Positions 8,440 to 15,688 of a stretch of 64,000 bases of DNA are shown piece by piece (positions within the stretch are counted from its first letter, which is position 1; each line of letters begins with the position of its first letter). This DNA comes from Clostridiales bacterium. Its GTDB lineage: Bacteria; Bacillota; Clostridia; Christensenellales; Aristaeellaceae. The notes below the pieces were generated by a model. The model did no database searches. It was not told the DNA's origin and worked only from the letters and a program-made list of their open reading frames with translations. A program made the translations under genes and the position numbers. The stretch spans positions 20,837 to 84,836 of the forward strand of contig SFNY01000009.1 in the NCBI GenBank assembly GCA_004554085.1, written 5' to 3'.

Positions 8440-10012
8440 GCTGCTGCTGCGGGTGCAGACCTGCAACCTGTTCGGCATAAACGAGGCGCGCTACGGCAAA
8501 AGGGGCAAGCAGCGCGGCGCGCGCATCGCGCTGATGTTCGCGATGGCGCTGGTGACGCTGGTGCTCTGCGGCTATGTGGCGGGGCTGTGCTATGCGCTCT
8601 GCGTCATCGGCGCGGGGGAGAGCATTCCCATGCTGCTGGCGCTGGTGACCGGCGTGGTGGTACTGATGCTGACCATGTTCCGCGCGGGCCCAGTGATCTT
8701 CGACCTGCACAGTTACGAGCAGCTGATTTCGCTGCCGCTGCGGCCCACGGCCATCGTGATCAGCCGCTTTCTGCGCATGTATCTCTCCAACGCAGCGATG
8801 GCGCTGGCGGTGCTGCTGCCGGGCATGATCGTGGTCGTGGCAATGCTGCATCCGGGCGCTGCCTACTGCGTCATGATGCTGCTGGGTGCGCTGGTGCTGC
8901 CGCTGATTCCCATGACCATCGCAATGCTGCTGGGCGCGCTGGTGTACGCGATTTCCGCGCGAATGCGCAGGCGCAGTCTGGCGGTGATCGTGCTGACGCT
9001 GCTGATGACGCTGCTGCTGATCGCAGGCGCGATGCTGCTGTCCACGGTGGACGACATGGACGATGCGCGGGTGCTGGGGCTGATCACCGCGCTGGTGAAC
9101 CGCATCGGCAGCTTCTATCCGCCCGCACAGTGGTTCGGGCGCTGCGTGGCGGGCGGCAGCATCTCAGGCTTCCTCGCGCTGGCGGCAGGCTCCCTGGCCT
9201 TCTTCGCGCTGGTGGCCAGTGTGATCGGTGCGAACTTCCACCGCATCTGCGCGGCCCTGAGCACACGGGCGACCCGGGGACACTACGCGATGTCCGCCCA
9301 GCGGCAGAGCACGGCCTTCGCCGCGCTGTACCGCCGGGAGCTGCGCCGCTACGCCGCCTCGCCGGTGTACGTGATGAACACGCTCATCGGCGGCCTGATT
9401 GCGGTGCTGATGGGCGTGGGCGCGCTGGTCGCGATGAGGCGTGTTCCGCTGCTGCCTGAGCTGTTCTCCGAGATGGGCGCGCTCCCGGCGATTCCCTTCG
9501 TGGTGGCCTTCATGTTTGTTATTGCGCCCAGCACCAGCTGCTCCATCTCCCTGGAGGGACGGCAGTGGTGGCAGATCAAGTGCCTGCCTGTGTCGGATCG
9601 CCAGATTCTCGACGCGAAATTTGCGCTCTATCTGACGCTTACGCTGCCATGCTGGGCGGCGGCGGTGCTGCTGCTGGCGGCGGCGCTGCGTCCGTCGGGC
9701 GTGGAGCTTATGTGGCTGCTGCTGGTTCCGCTTTGCTACATCCTGTTCTCCGGCGCGCTGGGCATGCGCATGAACCTGGCGCTGCCCTCGTTCAATTGGG
9801 AGAACGAGAACCAACCGGTGAAGCAGAGCCGGGCGGTGGGCTTTACCATGCTGCTGGGCTTTGCGGCCTCGGCGCTGCCCGCTGCGGGCGCGATTGTTCT
9901 GCCGGAGGAAGTGGGCCGCTGGCTCCCCGCCGTTGCGGCGGTCGCTCTGCTTGCCGGAGCGCTGCTGCTGTACCGAAGCTGCATGCGTGTCCGGCTGCGG
10001 GAGCTGAACTGA
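8423..10012 (+). CDS. ABC exporter membrane subunit
   Basis: 529 aa with roughly 12 hydrophobic segments, a cytoplasmic N terminus and a short basic loop (EARYGKRGKQRG). It starts inside the 3' end of the ATPase gene. No extracellular catalytic domain or named family motif is visible; it resembles the large putative ABC permeases paired with single CcmA-type ATPases in Clostridia. Substrate is unknown. No convincing terminator follows. Confidence 0.75.
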   Translation: MLRQIKLLLRVQTCNLFGINEARYGKRGKQRGARIALMFAMALVTLVLCGYVAGLCYALCVIGAGESIPMLLALVTGVVVLMLTMFRAGPVIFDLHSYEQLISLPLRPTAIVISRFLRMYLSNAAMALAVLLPGMIVVVAMLHPGAAYCVMMLLGALVLPLIPMTIAMLLGALVYAISARMRRRSLAVIVLTLLMTLLLIAGAMLLSTVDDMDDARVLGLITALVNRIGSFYPPAQWFGRCVAGGSISGFLALAAGSLAFFALVASVIGANFHRICAALSTRATRGHYAMSAQRQSTAFAALYRRELRRYAASPVYVMNTLIGGLIAVLMGVGALVAMRRVPLLPELFSEMGALPAIPFVVAFMFVIAPSTSCSISLEGRQWWQIKCLPVSDRQILDAKFALYLTLTLPCWAAAVLLLAAALRPSGVELMWLLLVPLCYILFSGALGMRMNLALPSFNWENENQPVKQSRAVGFTMLLGFAASALPAAGAIVLPEEVGRWLPAVAAVALLAGALLLYRSCMRVRLRELN

Positions 10013-10096
10013 GCTTAGACAGAACTTGAATTGTGTATTTTTATTGAGTAGATGTAAATTTCGTTGAAAACTGTTTGTTTCTGTTTGGGTTTGTTG

Positions 10097-10102
10097 TATA
10101 AT
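10097..10102 (+). promoter_or_regulatory. -10 element of metV-metF promoter
   Basis: TATAAT lies 38 nt before the GTG start of metV in an AT-rich 128-bp gap. The -35 is weak (TTGTTT at a 16-bp spacing). A strong SD (AAGGAGG) follows. Confidence 0.55.
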
Positions 10103-10140
10103 GATACTATCCGGAGGATAATACAAGGAGGTTTACCAGC

Positions 10141-10782
10141 GTGATTGTATCGAAGAGAAAGCCCGTTGAAGAAGTGCTGGCCATGCTCGAAGGCGTGAAG
10201 AAGGTCGCAATTGTCGGCTGCCACGAGTGTGCACTGGCTTGCAAGGTTGGCGGCGACGACGAGGTCGCCGAATGGAAGCAGCTGCTGGAGTCCAAGGGTT
10301 ATCAGGTCACCGCGACCGCAATGCCTACGGAGAGCTGCCTGAACTTCCACGTCCGCAAGGCAGCCAAGGAGCTGCTGAAGGGTCAGCCCGAGGCGATTCT
10401 GTCCCTGGCCTGCGGCTCCGGCGTGCAGACTGTTGCGCAGAACGTGAAGAACATTCCGGTCTATCCCGGCAGCAACACCATGTTCATCGGCCAGGTCGAG
10501 CGCGTCGGCCACTTCAATGAGATGTGCCGCATGTGCGGCGACTGCGTGCTGGGCCAGACCGGCGCGATCTGCCCCGTCACCAAGTGCGCCAAGTCCCTGG
10601 TCAACGGCCCCTGCGGCGGCGCGAAGAACGGCAAGTGCGAAGTGAACCCCGAGAACGATTGTGCGTGGATCATGATCTACAACAAGCTCGAGGCCATGGG
10701 TCAGCTGGACAAGCTGGCTGTGGACATCGAGGACAAGGATTATGACGGCAAGAGCTGGCCGCGCAGCGTCGAAGTGAAGTAA
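10141..10782 (+). CDS. metV: MetV, methylene-tetrahydrofolate reductase zinc/Fe-S subunit
   Basis: 213 aa with GTG start 8 nt after AAGGAGG. It matches the MTHFR C-terminal protein MetV: a Rossmann-like N-terminal part with CHEC and CGSG motifs, then a cysteine-rich module (C129, C132, C135, C144, C149, C158, C166, C174) that in acetogen MetV binds zinc or Fe-S. MetV partners MetF in reducing 5,10-methylene-THF to 5-methyl-THF in the methyl branch of the Wood-Ljungdahl pathway. metF follows after 16 nt with its own SD, so the pair is an operon. No HdrA or RnfC2 gene is adjacent, so the electron donor is not apparent. Confidence 0.9.
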   Translation: MIVSKRKPVEEVLAMLEGVKKVAIVGCHECALACKVGGDDEVAEWKQLLESKGYQVTATAMPTESCLNFHVRKAAKELLKGQPEAILSLACGSGVQTVAQNVKNIPVYPGSNTMFIGQVERVGHFNEMCRMCGDCVLGQTGAICPVTKCAKSLVNGPCGGAKNGKCEVNPENDCAWIMIYNKLEAMGQLDKLAVDIEDKDYDGKSWPRSVEVK

Positions 10783-10798
10783 GAAGGAGGGCGAAGCA

Positions 10799-11719
10799 AT
10801 GAGCGTACTGGAGCAGGCCCTGGAAAATGGCGTATTTGGCATCACCGCTGAAATGGCCCCCCCGAAGGGCTACGATTTTACCGAGGAAATGAAAGTCGCC
10901 GAGTGCCTGAAGGGCATTGTGCACGGCGTGAACGTGACGGACATGCAGTCCGCGTCCCTGAAGGCCTCCTCGCTGGGCTTCTGCATCGCGCTGAAGCAGC
11001 ACGGCCTGGAGCCCATCATCCAGATGACCGGTCGCGATCGCTCCCGCATGGCGATCATGGGCGACATGCTCTCCGCAGCGGCCTTCGGCATCGACACCAT
11101 GCTGGCCCTGACCGGCGACCACACCACCGTGGGCGACTGCAAGGCCTCCAAGCCCGTGTTCGATCTGGACTCCGTGGGCATCCTGAAGATGCTCTCCAAG
11201 ATGGAAGCCACCGGCAAGGACTGCGGCGGCAACGAGCTGACCTCCACGCCCCACTTCTACAAGGGCGCGGCCGTCACCCCCGTGTATGAGCCCATCTTCC
11301 TTCAGATCAACAAGCTGAAGAAGAAGGTGGACGCGGGCGCGAAGTATGTCCAGACCCAGGGCATCTTCACCGTCGAGGCGCTGGAGACCTTCATGGAGCA
11401 GGTCGCCAAGGCCAACATCAAGGTGCACGTCATGGCCGGCATCATCCCGCTGAAGGCCGCTGGCATGGCAAAGTACATGAACGCCAACGTGCCGGGCATC
11501 GCCGTTCCGGACGACCAGATCGAAAAGCTGGCCGCTGCGGCTGCCGAGGGCAAGGAGAAGGGCGTGAAGGGTCTGCCGATGCAGGCGGGCATCGAGATGG
11601 CCGCGAACCTCTGCCGCGAGATCAAGGAGCGCAAGCTCTGCGACGGCATCCATCTGATGACCATCGGTGCGGAGAAGAACATCCCCACCATCCTGGAGAA
11701 GGCTGGCATCGCCATCTGA
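10799..11719 (+). CDS. metF: MetF, methylenetetrahydrofolate reductase
   Basis: 306 aa FAD-dependent TIM-barrel enzyme. Visible family features are the N-terminal ITAEMAPPKG strand with the catalytic Glu, the LTGDH motif, TQGIFTVEAL and the GIIPL loop. It forms 5-methyl-THF, the methyl donor for acetyl-CoA synthase in the CODH/ACS operon 16 kb downstream, or for methionine synthesis. The MetV partner immediately upstream points to the short acetogen-type MetVF form. Confidence 0.92.
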   Translation: MSVLEQALENGVFGITAEMAPPKGYDFTEEMKVAECLKGIVHGVNVTDMQSASLKASSLGFCIALKQHGLEPIIQMTGRDRSRMAIMGDMLSAAAFGIDTMLALTGDHTTVGDCKASKPVFDLDSVGILKMLSKMEATGKDCGGNELTSTPHFYKGAAVTPVYEPIFLQINKLKKKVDAGAKYVQTQGIFTVEALETFMEQVAKANIKVHVMAGIIPLKAAGMAKYMNANVPGIAVPDDQIEKLAAAAAEGKEKGVKGLPMQAGIEMAANLCREIKERKLCDGIHLMTIGAEKNIPTILEKAGIAI

Positions 11720-11735
11720 TTCCATTGAACCACAC

Positions 11736-11764
11736 ATCCCCGCGCCCGGATCGGGTGCGGGGAT
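11736..11764 (+). terminator. Hairpin after metF
   Basis: ATCCCCGC/GCGGGGAT stem with inner CCCGGATCGGG, followed only by TTTC, so termination may be partial. A TATAAT box (11771-11776) for the next gene follows directly. Confidence 0.55.
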
Positions 11765-11798
11765 TTCTGATATAATCTTCAAATAGGGAGGCGGAAGC

Positions 11799-12788
11799 AT
11801 GTACCAGCCCTCGGAACAGCGATACGACGAGATGACCTACAAGCGCTGCGGCAACAGCGGACTCAAGCTGCCCCGGCTGTCCATCGGCCTGTGGCACAAC
11901 TTCGGAAGCATCACGCCCTTCGGCACCCAGCAGGCGATCCTGCGCACTGCGTTTGATAACGGCGTCACCCACTTCGATCTGGCGGACAACTATGGTCCGC
12001 CCTACGGCGAGGCGGAGCGCAATTTCGGCATCCATATGGATCGGGACTGGCGGCCCCACCGCGACGAGCTGGTGATCTCCACCAAGGCGGGCTACGACAT
12101 GTGGGCGGGGCCCTACGGCAACTATGGCAGCCGCAAGCACCTGATCGCCGGTCTGGACGCGAGCCTGAAGCGCATGCATCTGGACTACGTGGACGTCTTC
12201 TACCACCACCGCCCCGACCCGGAGACGCCGCTGGAGGAGACCATGGGCGCGCTGGATTCCATCGTGCGCAGCGGCAAGGCGCTGTACGTGGGCATCTCCA
12301 ACTATCCGGCGGAGCGCACAGCCGAGGCGGTCCGCATCCTGCGCGAACTGGGAACGCCGCTGCTGATCCATCAGGCGAAGTATTCCATGTTCGTGCGCAC
12401 GCCCGAGGAGGGCCTGCTGGACGTGCTGCGCCGGGAGGGCGTGGGCATGATCGCCTTCTCGCCGCTGAACAACGGTGTGCTGACGGACAAGTATCTGCAC
12501 GGTATCCCGGCGGATTCCCGGGCGGGTCACGACCCGCGCTACCTGAAGCCGGAGATGATCACACCGGAGAAGCTGCGCAAGGTGGAGCAGCTCAACGAAA
12601 TGGCACAAGCGCGGGGACAGAGTCTTGCGCAGATGGCGCTGCGCTGGGAGCTGCGGGATCCGGTGGTAACCTCCGCGCTGATCGGCGCGAGTCGCCCGGA
12701 GCAGATTCTGGAGAACCTGCGCGCCTTCGATGCGCCGGAGCTGAGCACAGACGAGCTTGCGGCCATCGATGCAATTCTGAACAGCTAA
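11799..12788 (+). CDS. Aldo/keto reductase (YghZ/Kvbeta-like)
   Basis: 329 aa NAD(P)H-dependent (beta/alpha)8 reductase. The catalytic tetrad is recognisable as the Asp and Tyr of FDLADNYGPP, the Lys of STKAG and the His of FYHHRPD. The GLW and KYSMF segments resemble the L-glyceraldehyde-3-phosphate reductase (YghZ) subgroup. SD GGGAGG precedes the ATG. Its stop overlaps the convergent spoIVFB stop by 3 nt. Substrate unproven. Confidence 0.85.
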   Translation: MYQPSEQRYDEMTYKRCGNSGLKLPRLSIGLWHNFGSITPFGTQQAILRTAFDNGVTHFDLADNYGPPYGEAERNFGIHMDRDWRPHRDELVISTKAGYDMWAGPYGNYGSRKHLIAGLDASLKRMHLDYVDVFYHHRPDPETPLEETMGALDSIVRSGKALYVGISNYPAERTAEAVRILRELGTPLLIHQAKYSMFVRTPEEGLLDVLRREGVGMIAFSPLNNGVLTDKYLHGIPADSRAGHDPRYLKPEMITPEKLRKVEQLNEMAQARGQSLAQMALRWELRDPVVTSALIGASRPEQILENLRAFDAPELSTDELAAIDAILNS

Positions 12789-13699
12789 ATATGTATACCG
12801 GACGCGCCGGAGCGCGACGGCGGGGGCAGGCGGTAGGCCTTCAGCTCCCCGAGCGTCGCCTCCGGCGCGCCGCCGTCGATCAGGTGGCGCAGTATGCTGT
12901 TTTCGTCTACCAGCGCGCGGGGGAGGTTCCTGTCGGTGAGCAGGAACCAGCAGCGCTCTCGGGGCCGTAGAAGCTCCAGCGCCCGCTGTACGGGCGTTTC
13001 TGCGGGGAGCTGGGTGATGCGCACGCGCCGGATAGAGGCGTTCTCCAGCGCGTCTCCGAGCCGCTGCGCGCGGGCTCTGGCCCAGGCGGCGGATTCGTCC
13101 GGGCCGGACGCGAGCAGGAACACGGCGGCGAGGATCAGCGTGAGGTTCCACCTGCCGCTGCGTATGCCCAAAAGAACTGCGACGGCGATTAGCACGGCGG
13201 CGAGGGCGCGGCTCAGCCAGATTCCCAGGCGCAGCGCGCGGGATTCGCCCAGCGGACGCTGGAGCAGGGCGTAGAGTGCGCGCCCGCCGTCCAGGGGGAG
13301 GGCGGGCAGCAGGTTGAACAGCATCAGCGTCAGGTTCAGCTGAAACAGCGCCGCAGCGGCGGAGGCCTGCACCAGACCCCACTGGGTCAGCGCCGCGCAG
13401 AGCACGATGAGCACAAGGTTGGCGGCGGGTCCTGCGAGGGCCACGGCGACCAGCCGCGCGGGGGGAATGCGGTAGGGATTTTCCATCTTTGCGCTGCCGC
13501 CGAAGGGCAGAAGCTGAATCTCGGCGATCTTCACGCCCGCAAGGCGCGCCGCCAGCAGGTGGGCAAGCTCGTGGGCACTCAGGGCGATGGCCATGGCGGG
13601 AAGATCGGCGCGCATGCCCAGGCGTGCGGCCAGAAGCGGCGTCAGCAGCGCAAGCAGCGGCAGTCTGAATTGCACGCCGAGGGCGCGAAAGCGGATCAA
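12785..13699 (-). CDS. spoIVFB: M50 site-2 metalloprotease, SpoIVFB-like
   Basis: 304 aa intramembrane zinc protease. The HEXXH-type motif is HELAH in transmembrane segment 2, and the distal metal Asp lies in ALPLDGGRALYAL. Four to six hydrophobic segments are followed by a C-terminal CBS-like region. Start is TTG in a 4-nt TTGA overlap with the upstream gene. Position directly after a LytM-domain gene and the rod operon matches spoIVFA-spoIVFB of spore formers, where the enzyme releases sigma-K in the mother cell. A general housekeeping M50 protease is the alternative. Confidence 0.78.
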   Translation of the reverse strand: MIRFRALGVQFRLPLLALLTPLLAARLGMRADLPAMAIALSAHELAHLLAARLAGVKIAEIQLLPFGGSAKMENPYRIPPARLVAVALAGPAANLVLIVLCAALTQWGLVQASAAAALFQLNLTLMLFNLLPALPLDGGRALYALLQRPLGESRALRLGIWLSRALAAVLIAVAVLLGIRSGRWNLTLILAAVFLLASGPDESAAWARARAQRLGDALENASIRRVRITQLPAETPVQRALELLRPRERCWFLLTDRNLPRALVDENSILRHLIDGGAPEATLGELKAYRLPPPSRSGASGIHI

Positions 13700-14382
13700 A
13701 GGCCCATGGCCTCCGTGGGATCGGCGCTCTCGCCGCCCTGGCGAAGCTCGAAGTAGACGCTGTCCCCGGCGAAGCCGAGTTGCGCGCCGCGCATGAGCTT
13801 ATCTCCGCTCTGCACCGCGACCTCGATCAGGCAAGCGGTGACGCTCTCGCGGCCCTCGCCGTGGTCGATCAGCACGCCGTAGCTGCCGTCAGAGAGCCGG
13901 CTGATAGCGGAGACGGTGCCGTCGGCCACCGCACAGACTCCTTCTCCGGCCTCCGTATCGAACATCAGCCAGGGCTGAGAGGTCGTGTAGGCGTGGGTCA
14001 GCTCGCCCTGCACCGGCTGGAGCAGCTCATGGTCGCCGGAGAGGTTGAAGAATACCAGCGCGGACTCGGGCATCAGATTCCGCACGAAGCTAAGCTGGCC
14101 GAGGGACTCGTCCAGATCGATCTTCATGGTCAGCGCCTGCTCGATGCCGTCCGCAGCCTTTTTGGCCCAGGGCTGTTCCAGATTTCCCAGTGCGAGGACG
14201 CCCAGCAGCACTGCGCAGGCCAGAAAGCAGTTGCGCAGCAGCCGCTCCTGAAAGCTCAAACCCGGGCGAAGGCGGGTTCTGCGGCGGGTTTGGGTGCGAA
14301 AGCGGCGACCGGGTGCAGGCTCCGGCGCGGATTCGGGCTTGCTTGCGGTATGAATGGACAGTTTCAGATCGTTTGAAGCCAT
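13696..14382 (-). CDS. spoIVFA: Membrane-anchored degenerate LytM (M23) protein, SpoIVFA-like
   Basis: 228 aa. A basic N-terminal region and one transmembrane segment (about 50-70) precede a C-terminal LytM domain (about 135-220). The zinc-binding His/Asp set of active M23 peptidases is missing: the HxxxD site is replaced around MFDTEAGEG and the final HxH by YFELR, so it should be inactive, as expected for SpoIVFA, the scaffold inhibiting SpoIVFB. The SD (AGGAGGG, 7 nt from ATG) is buried in the terminator stem 14384-14430, which would limit translation from read-through transcripts. Confidence 0.75.
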   Translation of the reverse strand: MASNDLKLSIHTASKPESAPEPAPGRRFRTQTRRRTRLRPGLSFQERLLRNCFLACAVLLGVLALGNLEQPWAKKAADGIEQALTMKIDLDESLGQLSFVRNLMPESALVFFNLSGDHELLQPVQGELTHAYTTSQPWLMFDTEAGEGVCAVADGTVSAISRLSDGSYGVLIDHGEGRESVTACLIEVAVQSGDKLMRGAQLGFAGDSVYFELRQGGESADPTEAMGL

Positions 14383-14383
14383 G

Positions 14384-14430
14384 AAAAATCCCTCCTGTCA
14401 CGAAAGCATATGCGGACAGGAGGGATTTTT
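14384..14430. terminator. Bidirectional terminator overlapping the spoIVFA ribosome binding site
   Basis: A perfect 16-bp inverted repeat (14384-14399 against 14415-14430) with A/T tracts on both sides. On the minus strand it follows the rodA stop by 6 nt, and its second arm contains the AGGAGGG SD of spoIVFA. Confidence 0.85.
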
Positions 14431-14436
14431 TGCGCG

Positions 14437-15672
14437 TCAGAGCTTGCGGACGCGCACGTTGCGCACGCGGCGGTGGCTCTCCTTCTGGCGGGCGCGCATG
14501 ATGACGTTCTCAGCCAGACCGATGGCCATCATATTGGTCAGCATGTTGGAGCCGCCGTAGCTCATGAACGGCAGGGGGATGCCGGTGACCGGCAGCAGGC
14601 CGATGACCATGCCGATGTTTTCCACTACGTGGAACAGCATCATGGCGAACACGCCGACGACCACGTAGGAGCCGAAGGGATCCTCAATGCGCATGCTCTG
14701 GTACAGCAGACGGCCCAGCAGCAGCACGTATCCCAGCACCAGCAGGCACGCGCCCACCAGGCCGAAGGATTCGCCCACGATGGAGAAGATGAAGTCGGTG
14801 TGGTCGTCCGAGATGTAGCCCAGGGAGGCGAAGCTGCCGGGGGAGACCAGGCCCTTGCCGAACAGGCCACCGGAGCCCAGGGCGATCTGGCCGTTGATGA
14901 CCTGGCGCGCCTCATCCGGGTAGGACTCGGGGTCCAGCCAGATCAGGATGCGGGTCAGGCGGAAGTTGTCCGCGCTGGAGTTGTTCAGGAAGTACCACAC
15001 GGGGATGAAGATCAGCACCGCGCAGGCGACGACGCTGGCGATCAGCTTCCAGTTCGTGCCGGAGACCCACACCATGACGCAGAATACGGCCATGTACACC
15101 AGCGCCGTGCCCACGTCCGGCTGCGCAAGGATCAGCACCATCGGCAGTGCCATGAACAGCACCAGCGGGATGATGTCCCGCATGTGCATGACCGGCTTCA
15201 TGCGCACGGAGAAGGCCTTGGCGAAGCAGATAATCATGATGACCTTGCCCAGCTCCGAGGGCTGGAAGCCGCGGTCGCTGCCCCAGGTGAAGAAGGCGCT
15301 CATGCCGCCGCGACCGGCCTCCACGCCCAGAACGAACAGCAGCATCAGCAGGTTGATGACGTAGAGGGTGTTGGCGTACTTGCCGTAGAGCTCGTAGTTG
15401 AAGTAGATGATGACGAACATGGCCACCACGCCGGCGACGATCCAGATCAACTGCAGACGCGGGTAGGTCAGCGACTGGGTGCGCAGCATCTCCATGATCG
15501 TGGCGGGCTTTTCGGTGACCTCCGAGCTGGTGGCGCTGAAGATGGTGACGACGCCGAACAGCGAAATCGCCAGCACGTTGAGAAACAGGGGCCAATCGAA
15601 GTAGCGCATCAGGCTTCGGTCGAACTGGCCCTCGCGCAGACCCTTGAAAAACGCGACGATTCTTGAGAACAT
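14437..15672 (-). CDS. rodA: Rod-shape SEDS glycosyltransferase RodA
   Basis: 411 aa SEDS-family polytopic protein with about ten membrane segments. The signature PFMSYGGSNML near the C terminus and the QPDVGTALVY segment with the catalytic Asp are present. RodA polymerises lipid II for lateral wall growth with its transpeptidase PBP2, encoded 16 nt upstream. FtsW/SpoVE are related, but the rod operon context favours RodA. A strong terminator follows the stop. Confidence 0.9.
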   Translation of the reverse strand: MFSRIVAFFKGLREGQFDRSLMRYFDWPLFLNVLAISLFGVVTIFSATSSEVTEKPATIMEMLRTQSLTYPRLQLIWIVAGVVAMFVIIYFNYELYGKYANTLYVINLLMLLFVLGVEAGRGGMSAFFTWGSDRGFQPSELGKVIMIICFAKAFSVRMKPVMHMRDIIPLVLFMALPMVLILAQPDVGTALVYMAVFCVMVWVSGTNWKLIASVVACAVLIFIPVWYFLNNSSADNFRLTRILIWLDPESYPDEARQVINGQIALGSGGLFGKGLVSPGSFASLGYISDDHTDFIFSIVGESFGLVGACLLVLGYVLLLGRLLYQSMRIEDPFGSYVVVGVFAMMLFHVVENIGMVIGLLPVTGIPLPFMSYGGSNMLTNMMAIGLAENVIMRARQKESHRRVRNVRVRKL

Positions 15673-15688
15673 CTTTGACTCCTTTGGA

